Below are positions 1 through 7,597 of a DNA stretch of 10,252 bases, piece after piece (position 1 is the first letter of the stretch; each line of letters opens with the position of its first letter). The notes under the pieces were generated by a model. The model made no database searches, was not told where the DNA came from, and saw nothing but the letters and a program-made list of their open reading frames with translations. Both the position numbers and the translations under genes were made by a program. The DNA comes from Actinomycetes bacterium (lineage in GTDB: Bacteria > Actinomycetota > Actinomycetes > Actinomycetales > Microbacteriaceae), in the NCBI GenBank assembly GCA_023421635.1, contig JAEZSU010000326.1:1-10252 (forward strand), read 5' to 3'.

Positions 1-120
1 CTGCTGCAGCTCCCGGACGATGGCGTCGGCGTCGACGACCACGGCGCCGTGCGCCGCGAGCCGCTCGGCCACCGTGGACTTGCCGGCGGCGATGCCGCCG
101 GTGAGCGCGATGAGAGGCAT
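1..120 (-). CDS. coaE: Dephospho-CoA kinase, N-terminal 40 residues (cut by window edge)
   Basis: Dephospho-CoA kinase phosphorylates the ribose 3'-OH of dephospho-CoA with ATP, the last step of coenzyme A synthesis in the cytoplasm. Only 40 codons are visible; the gene runs off the left edge. The protein opens MPLIALTGGIAAGKST, with the P-loop G8-GIAAGK-S15 in the position and form typical of CoaE, followed by DAD at residues 30-32, matching the family's conserved D-A-D segment after the first strand-helix unit. The ATG at 120 is preceded by GGGGAG about nine bases upstream and GAAGG just before it. The gene starts only four bases after the stop of the upstream membrane protein, so it is probably read from the same transcript. 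In many actinobacteria coaE lies directly after rpsA; here six genes lie between them. Confidence 0.93.
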   Translation of the reverse strand, partial: MPLIALTGGIAAGKSTVAERLAAHGAVVVDADAIVRELQQ

Positions 121-124
121 GCCT

Positions 125-1300
125 TCATTCTCCCCGCGCCGAGGGCGCCGCCCCGAACACGACGGTCGTCTCCGGATGCTGCGCCGCCCGACCGGCGGCC
201 AGGCGCGCGTGTCGGATCAGCTCGCCCGGCGCGTACCCCACGCCCTCGCTGAGGGCGACCCCCACACCGACCACGGGGATCACGGCGCCCGTGATCGCCC
301 CAAGGGTGTCGAACAGCCCGCGGTAGATCGCCGCCGCCTGACGGCGGGCTTCCGCGGCGGTCGTCGGCACGATGACCACCAGCAGGCCGTCGCGATCGTC
401 CTCGCCGACCAGCGCGTTGGCCGGCGCGAAACGCCGCACCCCCTGCCGGCACGCGTGCTCGATCTCCGATGCGGCGTCCGCCCCGAACGCACCCGAGATC
501 TCACGGAGGTCCTCGATGCGCACCGCGATCACGCCGACGAGGTCGTTGCGCCATCCGGCGCGTTCCACCACGTCGCCGAGCGCGGCCGCGAAGGTCTCTT
601 GCGGGACGACGCCGTCGTGGGCCACGTCGCCCGGCGGCAGGATGGCAGGCAGCGTCGGGGCCGACGCTCGCAGCACAGAGGTCACGACGACGGCGACGAC
701 CGTGAGCACGATCGTGACGATGCTGCTCGTCTCCGCGCCGAAGAGCGTGTCGAACAGCCTCGCGTCGGGACCGGCGAGCACGGAGGCGATCAGCCGTGCC
801 GCGCAGAACAGGGCCACCGCTGCCAGTACGACCGCGAGCGGCCAGCCGCTGCGGAGCCGACCGAGCGGACGCCGGACGGTCTCCACCGCCGCCATGCAGG
901 CGAAGGCAGCGACCGCGAGTCCGGTCAAGGGTGTCGCCACCCAGCCACCGGCATCCGTGCCCGCGATCGCGACGGCACCTCCGACCACGAGCGCCGCAGC
1001 GACGACCGCGATGCCCGGCAGGCGCAACCCCCGTCCGTTGAACCGTCGCGACCCGAGCCACATGCACCCGATCGCTGCGACGAACAGGCCGTTGCCGGCG
1101 GCCACGGCGGCCCTGCCCCCGTCGCCGGAGGCCCACATCGTGTACGCGACGGTCGTCGCCATCCCCGCCAGGAACGCCACGGACCACAGCCTCCCCGCCC
1201 CCGCGTCCCGACGCAGGAGCGTCTCCGCGATGAAGGCGACGCCGGCTGCGTTGCACACGATCGCCGTCATCAGCGCGGCGGTGAACAGATCGACCGTCAT
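125..1300 (-). CDS. Seven-helix membrane protein with degenerate GGDEF domain (copy 1)
   Basis: This 391-residue protein has about seven hydrophobic helices (roughly 8-28, 38-56, 66-85, 96-114, 122-140, 152-174, 191-210) and a cytoplasmic C-terminal domain (about 250-375) with the outline of a GGDEF fold. VRIEDLREISGAFG (260-273) stands where diguanylate cyclases have LDIDxFKxINDxxGH, and VGVGVAL (344-350) where they have SIGVA. Aligned without gaps, the active-site GGDEF becomes GEDDR (299-303) and the RxxD inhibitory site becomes RFAP (290-293). Cyclase activity and canonical c-di-GMP inhibition are therefore not expected; a binding, dimerisation or scaffold role is an inference. Its ATG overlaps the stop of histidine kinase 1 as ATGA, with GGGGGAG five bases upstream, so the two are translationally coupled. 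A paralogue lies at 3039-4226. Its true function is unknown. Confidence 0.85.
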   Translation of the reverse strand: MTVDLFTAALMTAIVCNAAGVAFIAETLLRRDAGAGRLWSVAFLAGMATTVAYTMWASGDGGRAAVAAGNGLFVAAIGCMWLGSRRFNGRGLRLPGIAVVAAALVVGGAVAIAGTDAGGWVATPLTGLAVAAFACMAAVETVRRPLGRLRSGWPLAVVLAAVALFCAARLIASVLAGPDARLFDTLFGAETSSIVTIVLTVVAVVVTSVLRASAPTLPAILPPGDVAHDGVVPQETFAAALGDVVERAGWRNDLVGVIAVRIEDLREISGAFGADAASEIEHACRQGVRRFAPANALVGEDDRDGLLVVIVPTTAAEARRQAAAIYRGLFDTLGAITGAVIPVVGVGVALSEGVGYAPGELIRHARLAAGRAAQHPETTVVFGAAPSARGE

Positions 1301-3000
1301 GCCCTCTCCCCCGCCCTCGGTCCGGCGGGCACCTGCACCATGAACGTCGATCCGACCCCGGCCGCGCTCTGGAACGTGATGTCGCCGTTGTGGGCGCGGA
1401 CGATGTCGCGGCTGATCGAGAGGCCGAGCCCCGTGCCGTCGATCCCGGTCCGGGCCCGGAAGAACCGCTGGAACAGTCGGTCCTGATCCCGTTCCGAGAT
1501 CCCCAGCCCGGTGTCGCGCACGAGGATCCAGCTCGAGGCGCCATCCGTCGTGGTCCCGAGCGTCACCTGACCTCCCTCCCGGTTGTACTTGACCGCGTTG
1601 CTGAGGAGGTTGTCCACGACCTGCCGCAGTCGGAGCGGATCCGCGTAGGCGCGGGCCGGCTCGATGCCCTCCGTCGTGATCGTCACGGACCGCTCTGCGG
1701 CCATCGCGGCCGCGGCCTCGGCCGCGGCCCGCACGATCTCGGCCAGGTCGACGTCTTCGGGAGAGATGGTCATGTCGACCGAGAGGCGCGACGAGCTGGA
1801 GGCAGCGAGGATGTCGGCGACGATCTCCAGCAGCCGCTCGCCGTTCTTCGCCGCCACCTCGAGGTCGCGCCGCGCGTCCTCGGGGCGGTCGAGGTGGTCC
1901 ATCGCGAGGTCGATGTACCCGAGGACCGACGTGAGCGGTGTCCGCAGCTCGTGCGACACCGAGGCGACCAGCCGGTCGCGCGCCTTGAGCGCGGTCATCT
2001 CGCCGGTCACGTCGCGGGCCACCAGCACGCTGCCCGCCTGGCGGCCGGCGTCGTCGAAGAGGCGCCTCGCCGCCACGCTCAGCGCGCGCCGTTCCCCGTC
2101 GGCGGGCCCGTACCAGAGCACGAGATTGTCGAAGACCTCGCCCCGGCGGGCGCGGTGCAGCGGCCGATCCTCCGGCGGCACCGCCGTCACGCCGTCCGCG
2201 CGCGCGACCTCGGCGTCCGGATGCTCCGCCGCGAGGTCGGGAATGCGGCGCTGCAACCGTCCCTGCGCCTCGTTGACGACGGAGATGGAACCGTCCTCTG
2301 CGAGCCGGACGACGCCGAAGTCCACGGCGTCGAGCACCTCGGCGATCACCTGTTCGTGTCGCTGCGCGGCCCCGAGCGCGCCTCGCAGCATCTCCGCCTG
2401 CCGGTCGAGGAGCGACTGCTGCGCGACGAAGCGGCGCGTGCTGACGTAGCTCGTCGCGGAGACGGCGAGGATGATGCTCGGCAGCAGGAACACGGCGTAG
2501 GTCCAGGTGCCGCTGGGCGTGAGGAACACGAGCGTCAGATACGTGCCGGTGATGAGGACGAGCTGCAGCACGAAGCAGACCGTGCCGAGTGCTGCGAGCC
2601 ACATCGCGGGGATCACCCAGAGCATCCCGATGCCGCCGTTCGGTTCCGCCCAGCGCAGCAGAGCGATCGCCCAGATGTCGGCGAGGGGCACGAGGACCAC
2701 CCAGCCGCGTGCGATGCGGTTCCACGGGATGAGCAGCGTGGCGGCGGCGCCGGCGAGGATGACCAGGGTGCCGGCAAGGAATGCCCCGCGCCGTTCTTCC
2801 TCACCCGACATCAGTGCGAACGCGGCGACGAGCAGCACGAGCGCCGAGAGCAGGAACTGGTTCAGGACGGCCGAGCGGCCACGGGAGCGTTCCGCGTGGG
2901 TGCGTGCGGGACCGGCGAACCGCCGACGCAGGTACGTGGTGACCGAACGCACCGCGGCGGCGGGTGGTGTCGCGTCGGCGTCGGGTGGCGCGGCGTGCAT
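1297..3000 (-). CDS. Membrane PAS sensor histidine kinase (copy 1)
   Basis: This is a 567-residue sensor kinase expected to autophosphorylate on histidine and pass the phosphate to a response regulator, which is not in the window. A cytoplasmic N-tail (1-44) precedes about six membrane helices (45-64, 73-92, 99-115, 122-137, 138-160, 166-187), including an aspartate within the third helix (VPLAD, D108). A linker (190-215) leads to a PAS-like domain (about 218-330). The HisKA helix carries SHELRTP with His350 and the ExxT pair E351/T354. The ATPase domain shows the N box DNLLSNAVKYN (463-473), G1 DTGLGIS (496-502), F box FQRFF (510-514) and G2 GTGLGLSIS (522-530), all intact. The start at 3000 has no Shine-Dalgarno but sits six bases after TAACGT. 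The gene lies 38 bp after the upstream membrane protein and overlaps the next by ATGA. It is paralogous to the kinase at 4223-5962. Confidence 0.95.
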   Translation of the reverse strand: MHAAPPDADATPPAAAVRSVTTYLRRRFAGPARTHAERSRGRSAVLNQFLLSALVLLVAAFALMSGEEERRGAFLAGTLVILAGAAATLLIPWNRIARGWVVLVPLADIWAIALLRWAEPNGGIGMLWVIPAMWLAALGTVCFVLQLVLITGTYLTLVFLTPSGTWTYAVFLLPSIILAVSATSYVSTRRFVAQQSLLDRQAEMLRGALGAAQRHEQVIAEVLDAVDFGVVRLAEDGSISVVNEAQGRLQRRIPDLAAEHPDAEVARADGVTAVPPEDRPLHRARRGEVFDNLVLWYGPADGERRALSVAARRLFDDAGRQAGSVLVARDVTGEMTALKARDRLVASVSHELRTPLTSVLGYIDLAMDHLDRPEDARRDLEVAAKNGERLLEIVADILAASSSSRLSVDMTISPEDVDLAEIVRAAAEAAAAMAAERSVTITTEGIEPARAYADPLRLRQVVDNLLSNAVKYNREGGQVTLGTTTDGASSWILVRDTGLGISERDQDRLFQRFFRARTGIDGTGLGLSISRDIVRAHNGDITFQSAAGVGSTFMVQVPAGPRAGERA

Positions 3001-3006
3001 ACCGCG

Positions 3007-3012
3007 ACGTTA
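3007..3012 (-). promoter_or_regulatory. -10 element TAACGT for a leaderless histidine kinase 1 mRNA
   Basis: On the minus strand TAACGT ends six bases before the ATG at 3000. The TANNNT hexamer at this spacing is the usual actinobacterial signature for transcription starting at the A of the start codon. No good Shine-Dalgarno (TCGCGGT precedes the ATG) and no clear -35 is visible. The same hexamer at the same spacing stands before the paralogous kinase, which supports function. Confidence 0.6.
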
Positions 3013-3038
3013 GCGCCTCGGTCCCGCTCCGCGCGTGA

Positions 3039-4226
3039 TCACTCGACGACGGGTACGCGCGCGACGGCGAACTCCACCGAGGACTCGTCGTTGGCGGCTG
3101 CGGCCAGCGCCGCCGCGTTCGCGCCGGCCATCAGCGCGTCGGCGTCGTAGCCGACCGTCTGACTCAGTGCCACACCGACGCCGATCCCGGGCAGCACGAC
3201 GTCGCGACCGGCGATGAAGTCCTGCACGATCCCGCGGTAGAGCAGGCCCGCCTGCCGGCGCGCATCGGCCTGGCTGGCGGCGAGCGACGCGACGAAGATC
3301 ACGGTGGGGCCGGGGCCATCGCCGACCAGCGCGATCGGCGATGCGAAACGGCGGGCGGAGCGCCGCAGCGCCAGGGTCATCTCTTCGGAGATGTCGCCGC
3401 CGAATGCGCTCGCGATCGCGTCGAGCGCGTCGATCCGGGCGGCGATGACGGCCACGTTCTCCATGCGCGCGGTGGAACGCCGGAGGAGCGCCCGCAGATG
3501 CGCGCGGAACTCGCCCGCAGCGAGCACCTCGTCCACCCGCGGCACGACGCTGTGTCCGGGCGCGCCGGCGATCGAGGCTCGCAGGACGAACAGGCAGATG
3601 GCGAACACGAGCCCCACGGTGACCGTCATGAGATTGTTCGCGGTCGGCCCGAACCACTCCGCCGCGAGCTCGGACTCGGGGCCGACGATGACGGCGGTCA
3701 CGGCGCGTGCCAGGGCGAACAGGCCGTGCGCAGTCGCGGCACCCGCCGCGACCCATGTGATCCGCATCCGGCGCAGCGCGCCGCGCATCGCGCTCGCGGC
3801 CCCCCACAGCATGAGGCCACCCACGGCAGCCCACGTCCACGGCTGGGCGATGCTCCCGCTCCCCGCGACCGCAGCCGCGATCGTCACGGCCATGCACAAC
3901 AGGGCCAGCGCGGTGACGGCGAACGCCGGGCCCTCGAGTGGTCTCGGCTGGTACGACAGGAAGCCCAGCGTGTAGCACCCGGCAGCGCCGACCGTGGCGC
4001 CCTGCGCGATGGCGAGGGCGACGACGGCGCCCCAGGAACCGTCCCCGCCCGTCCACCACACGAAGTACGACACGATCCCGAGGACGATCAGCAGGAACCC
4101 GAACGCCCACAGCCGCGCGCCCGAGCGGTCGCGCCGGGCGATCGAGGTGGCCAGGTACAGCAGCGACGTCGTGAGCAGCACGGCGCTGGCGACGACGGCG
4201 ACGGTGTCCGGGTCGAGGAACGTCAT
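3039..4226 (-). CDS. Seven-helix membrane protein with degenerate GGDEF domain (copy 2)
   Basis: This 395-residue protein is the paralogue of the one at 125-1300, with the same plan: about seven membrane helices (roughly 7-29, 38-58, 66-90, 100-121, 130-147, 156-180, 196-216) and a C-terminal GGDEF-like domain (about 256-378). Landmarks shared with copy 1 are RRFA...ALVG (292-302), ARRQA...YRG (322-332) and GVGVALS..VGY (349-360). The GGDEF position reads GDGPG (302-306) and the RxxD position reads RFAS (293-296), so both signatures are lost, with residues different from copy 1. The end AD.ALY.AK helix of true cyclases is replaced by an alanine-rich helix (365-379). The ATG overlaps the stop of histidine kinase 2 as ATGA, with only a G-rich GGGGGT as a ribosome site. 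It is probably a membrane partner of that kinase; no enzymatic role can be claimed. Confidence 0.85.
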   Translation of the reverse strand: MTFLDPDTVAVVASAVLLTTSLLYLATSIARRDRSGARLWAFGFLLIVLGIVSYFVWWTGGDGSWGAVVALAIAQGATVGAAGCYTLGFLSYQPRPLEGPAFAVTALALLCMAVTIAAAVAGSGSIAQPWTWAAVGGLMLWGAASAMRGALRRMRITWVAAGAATAHGLFALARAVTAVIVGPESELAAEWFGPTANNLMTVTVGLVFAICLFVLRASIAGAPGHSVVPRVDEVLAAGEFRAHLRALLRRSTARMENVAVIAARIDALDAIASAFGGDISEEMTLALRRSARRFASPIALVGDGPGPTVIFVASLAASQADARRQAGLLYRGIVQDFIAGRDVVLPGIGVGVALSQTVGYDADALMAGANAAALAAAANDESSVEFAVARVPVVE

Positions 4227-5962
4227 GCGCGCACCCCCGGCATCCGTCCTCCGTCGTGCACGGTGAGCGTGTCCCGACCCTCGGCGGTGGCCGGGAGCAC
4301 GACCGTGAACGTGGACCCGTGCCCGACGGCGCTCGTCACGGTGACGTCGCCGCCGTGCGCCTGCACGAGCTGCCTGCTGATCGCGAGGCCGAGGCCCGTG
4401 CCGGTCGTGTTCTCGCCTTCGGCGCGGAAGAACCGCTGGAACAACCGCTGGAGGTCCGTCTCGGACAGGCCGATGCCGGTGTCCGTGACGGTCACCGTCG
4501 TCTCGTGGCCGTCGCTGGCGGTGGCCAGCGAGACGGTGCCACCGTCGCGGTTGTACTTGACCGCGTTGCTGACGAGGTTGTCGATCACCTGGCGCATGCG
4601 CAGCGGATCGGCGTAGGCGGGTGCGCTGTGGACGCCCTCCACCTCGATGTGGATGGCACGTTCCGCCGCCTGCGGGCGCCACGCCTCCCCCGCTGCGCGG
4701 ACGAGATCGGCGATGTCGATGCTCTGCTGCGAGATGGTCATGTCGGCGTTCATCTGGGAACGGCTGGACGCGGTGAGGATGTCCGAGACGATCTCCAGGA
4801 GGCGTGCCGCGTTCCGCTCGGCCACCTCGAGGTTCGCGCGGGCACGGGGCGGCACCTCGGGGTCGTCGACCGCGAGTTCGAGATAGCCGATGATCGAGGT
4901 GAGCGGCGTCCGCAGTTCGTGCGAGACGGATGAGACCAGCGAGTCACGTGCGCGCAGCGCGGTCAGCTCGCTCGTGACGTCGCGAGACACGATCACCGCT
5001 CCGCTGTCCGAGCCGTCGACCGCGTAGGTGCGTCGTGCCGTCACGCTCAGTGCGCGGCGTCGACCAGACCCTTCCGCGCCGAACCAGACGATCTGGTTGT
5101 CGAAGACCTCGCCTCGCGCCGCACGCGCGAACGGGATCTCCTCCCGCGGAAGCGGGGTGACGCCGTCGGCGGCGAACACGGCGTCGGTGTCGGGTCCGGA
5201 GAGGTCGACGGTGCGCACGGCGCGCTGGAGCCGGGCGTGGGCCTCGTTGGTGATCGTGGTGCTGCCGTCCGCCGCGATGCGGATCACGCCGAAGTCGACG
5301 GTGTCCAGCACCTCCGCCAGCAGCTCCTCCTGCCGTTGCGCGCGGCGCAGGGTGCGGCCCATCGTGCGGGTCTGCCGTTCGAACAGGACGTGCTGGACGG
5401 CGAGGCGCCGCGAGAGGAAGAGCCCGATCGTCGAGACGAGAACCGTGATGATGAGGAGGCTGAGGAGCGAATACGTGGAGTTCCCGCCCGGCGAGGTGAG
5501 CGCGGCGAGGAGGATCACGAGCGGGACCAGGACGACGCTGAGGAGGTAGCCGATCAGCCCGAAGTAGACCGCCATCCACGTCGCCGGCAGCAGGTACATG
5601 AGGCTGAGTCCGGCGGTCGGGTCGCTCTGGCGCATGAAGGTGATCCCGACGACGTCGACGAGCGGCACCGCGACCATCGCCCAGGGGTGCGCGCGTCCCC
5701 ATGGCACCAGGACCGCCGCGCAGCCGGCGCCGAGGATCAGCAGCGCGCCGATGGAGAAAGGACTCATGTCGCCCCGCAGGGGCATGAACACGACGAGCAC
5801 GGAGAAGACGATCACGATCACGCACAGGGACAGCTGCAGCGTGATGCCGGTCCGTGTACGGGCGCTCGAGAGGTACGGCGGGAGGGCGACTGCGCGGGAC
5901 GCGCGCTCGCGCCACGCCTGGCGTCCGCCGCCGGGAACCGGCGACGCCTCTCGGGAACTCAT
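4223..5962 (-). CDS. Membrane PAS sensor histidine kinase (copy 2)
   Basis: This 579-residue kinase has the same architecture as copy 1. A cytoplasmic N-tail (1-38) precedes about six membrane helices (39-59, 67-87, 92-108, 118-133, 134-155, 163-183), with the in-membrane aspartate D103 conserved (VPLVD). A PAS-like domain spans about 216-328 and includes ADGVTPLPREE and ARGEVFDN, both mirrored in copy 1. HisKA carries SHELRTP with His348. The ATPase domain has N box DNLVSNAVKYN (461-471), G1 DTGIGLS (494-500), F box FQRFF (508-512) and G2 GTGLGLAIS (521-529). All catalytic motifs are intact, so it should be an active kinase. Its ATG lies nine bases past the stop of the MFS gene and six bases after TAACGT. 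Its stop overlaps the next start as ATGA. Ligand and partner regulator are unknown; no receiver-domain gene is adjacent. Confidence 0.95.
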   Translation of the reverse strand: MSSREASPVPGGGRQAWRERASRAVALPPYLSSARTRTGITLQLSLCVIVIVFSVLVVFMPLRGDMSPFSIGALLILGAGCAAVLVPWGRAHPWAMVAVPLVDVVGITFMRQSDPTAGLSLMYLLPATWMAVYFGLIGYLLSVVLVPLVILLAALTSPGGNSTYSLLSLLIITVLVSTIGLFLSRRLAVQHVLFERQTRTMGRTLRRAQRQEELLAEVLDTVDFGVIRIAADGSTTITNEAHARLQRAVRTVDLSGPDTDAVFAADGVTPLPREEIPFARAARGEVFDNQIVWFGAEGSGRRRALSVTARRTYAVDGSDSGAVIVSRDVTSELTALRARDSLVSSVSHELRTPLTSIIGYLELAVDDPEVPPRARANLEVAERNAARLLEIVSDILTASSRSQMNADMTISQQSIDIADLVRAAGEAWRPQAAERAIHIEVEGVHSAPAYADPLRMRQVIDNLVSNAVKYNRDGGTVSLATASDGHETTVTVTDTGIGLSETDLQRLFQRFFRAEGENTTGTGLGLAISRQLVQAHGGDVTVTSAVGHGSTFTVVLPATAEGRDTLTVHDGGRMPGVRA

Positions 5963-5968
5963 ACCTCG

Positions 5969-5974
5969 ACGTTA
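5969..5974 (-). promoter_or_regulatory. -10 element TAACGT for a leaderless histidine kinase 2 mRNA, overlapping the MFS stop codon
   Basis: TAACGT ends six bases before the ATG at 5962, the spacing expected for a transcript starting on the start codon. Its TAA (5974-5972) is also the stop codon of the MFS gene. No convincing -35 is seen. The hexamer and its flanks recur before the paralogous kinase at 3000, where they are not part of a stop codon, so chance is less likely. Confidence 0.55.
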
Positions 5975-7597
5975 GCGCGCCGTGCGGTCCGGGGTCTGCG
6001 CGCCGTGCCCCGCGTCCCCCGAAGAGGGGACGTCGCCCGTCGCGTCACGCAGATCCTCCTGCCGCGACGCCTCGAGCAGCGCCCGCTCCCGCGGGTACGC
6101 CGGAACGAGGAACGCGACCATCGCAGCGCCGACGAGTATCGCGAGGGCGCCGACCAGATACGCCCAGAGCGCGCCGGTCACCAGGCTCTCCCTCGCGCCG
6201 GTCAGGATCGCGTCGCGGTACTGCGGGTGCTGATCGGCCACGTGCAGCGCGGAGGCGAACGAGGCCTGCAGCGCACGGACGACGTCCGCGGACACGGTCG
6301 CGGCCTCGCTGCTGGCCGCGATCGCGCGGGCGAACGCGTGCGCGAAGCCCGCAGTCAGGATGGCGCCGAGGAGCGCCTGCATGATCGAACCGCCGAGGTC
6401 GCGCTGCAGATCGGACGTCGCGGCGGCCATGCCCACGCGGCGGACGGGGGTCGAGTCGGTGAGCGCCCGGGAGGCGGGGGTCATGGCGAACGCGGCGCCG
6501 CACCCGATCACGAAGAAGCCGCATCCGACCAGCCAGTACGGCGTGTCCTGACGCCAGAGGAGCGTGGTGAGGAACCCCGCGAACACGAGCCCGTATCCGG
6601 CGAGCATGGTCGCCCTGGTGCCGCGCGCGCTCACCAGCCGCGCCGACAGCGGTGCGGTCAGCAGCAGGCCGACCGCTGCGGGGACCACCGAGAGCCCGGC
6701 CTGGAGCGTGTCGTAGCCGAGCACGTTCTGCAGGAACTGCTGTCCGACGAACATGGCGCCCATGAGCGAACCGAACACGATCATGCCCGCGACCGCGGGC
6801 ACCCAGAACATGCGGCGCCGCGCGACCCGCAGGTCGTACAACGGGGATGCCGCGGTGCGCTGCCGCCAGACGAACAGGGCTGCGAGGACCGCGGCGGCAC
6901 CGAGGAGCCCCGCGCCCGCCGCCGTCTCCCCCGGTGCGACCACGATGCTCACCCCGACGACGAAGCTCGCCACCGCGAACACCGAGAGCACGCCGCCCAG
7001 GTGGTCGACCGGATCCGACGATTCCGCGACGTGCGCCGGGACCGCCACCGCCACCAGGACCAGGCCGGCCAACGCGATCGGCGCGGCGAGCAGGAACGCC
7101 GAGCCCCACCACAAGGCTTCCAGGAGAAGCCCGGCCGCCACCGAACCAGCCACGCTCGCCATGGCGCTCACGCTCGACCACAGCGCGATCGCGCGCGTGC
7201 GCGCGGGACCCGGCGCCCACAGTGCGGTGATGAGCGAGAGCGTGGTCGGATAGGCCATGCCCGCCGCGATCCCGGTGAACACCCGGGCGGCGACGAGCAG
7301 TTCGACGGTGGGTGCGAAGGCCGCGAGGATGCTGCCGACCACCGTGAGCGCGAGTCCGAGCAGGAGGAGCTGCTTGCGGCCGTAACGGTCGGCGACCGCA
7401 CCGAGGTAGAGCACCGACATCGCGAGGCCCAGCGAGCACCCGATCGCGACGAGGTTCAGCTCGGTCTGGCCTGCGCCGAACGCATCCCCGATGTCCGGCA
7501 GCGCGATGTTCGCCGCGGCGAGGTTGATGTTGCACACCAGCGCGCCCAGGACGAGGGCGCCGAGGACGAGTCCCTGGCGGCGCGGGGCCTCGCTCAT
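5972..7597 (-). CDS. MFS transporter, DHA2 (EmrB/QacA-like) family, 14 helices
   Basis: This 541-residue integral membrane protein resembles the DHA2 drug:H+ antiporters in length and helix count (about 14). Early in helix 1 it reads NINLAAANIALPDIGDAF (23-40), like the DHA2 N-terminal motif. Motif A is GAVADRYGRK (66-75) and the motif B arginine is R105. The second half has GYDTLQAGLSVVP (294-306) and the LGGSIMQALLGA segment (401-412), both typical of the family. Motif C, usually GxxxGPxxGG in helix 5, reads with Ser152 instead of the key proline, so antiport mechanism and substrate are open. A hydrophilic tail of about 40 residues ends the protein. Its ATG overlaps the stop of the DUF4440 gene as ATGA with no usable Shine-Dalgarno, so translation probably depends on reinitiation. 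It is a candidate exporter; the substrate is unknown. Confidence 0.92.
   Translation of the reverse strand: MSEAPRRQGLVLGALVLGALVCNINLAAANIALPDIGDAFGAGQTELNLVAIGCSLGLAMSVLYLGAVADRYGRKQLLLLGLALTVVGSILAAFAPTVELLVAARVFTGIAAGMAYPTTLSLITALWAPGPARTRAIALWSSVSAMASVAGSVAAGLLLEALWWGSAFLLAAPIALAGLVLVAVAVPAHVAESSDPVDHLGGVLSVFAVASFVVGVSIVVAPGETAAGAGLLGAAAVLAALFVWRQRTAASPLYDLRVARRRMFWVPAVAGMIVFGSLMGAMFVGQQFLQNVLGYDTLQAGLSVVPAAVGLLLTAPLSARLVSARGTRATMLAGYGLVFAGFLTTLLWRQDTPYWLVGCGFFVIGCGAAFAMTPASRALTDSTPVRRVGMAAATSDLQRDLGGSIMQALLGAILTAGFAHAFARAIAASSEAATVSADVVRALQASFASALHVADQHPQYRDAILTGARESLVTGALWAYLVGALAILVGAAMVAFLVPAYPRERALLEASRQEDLRDATGDVPSSGDAGHGAQTPDRTAR

Larger units (their letters stand above)
125..5974 (-). 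repeat. Tandem duplication of a histidine kinase / GGDEF-like membrane protein cassette
   Basis: Two head-to-tail units of about 2.9 kb (3039-5962 and 125-3000) encode the same pair in the same order with the same ATGA overlap. The kinase cores are close (matching HisKA, N, G1, F and G2 boxes). The membrane and PAS parts align through landmarks such as PW.R, VPL.D, ADGVT and RGEVFDN, and the GGDEF-like proteins share several C-terminal blocks. The protein sequences have diverged widely, so the duplication is old, not an assembly artefact. Only short stretches remain near-identical in DNA, for example the N-box region (around 1581-1619 and 4549-4587) and the 19-nt start block. Confidence 0.85.

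Noticed and set aside
125..1300. Active diguanylate cyclase
   Set aside because: The GGDEF and RxxD positions read GEDDR and RFAP; the metal-binding aspartate pattern is also altered.
1300..2725. Upstream in-frame extension making an 866-residue protein ending at 125
   Set aside because: The extension is Arg/Pro-rich shadow coding antisense-frame to histidine kinase 1; the ATGA start at 1300 gives a protein that opens with a clean membrane helix and matches its paralogue.
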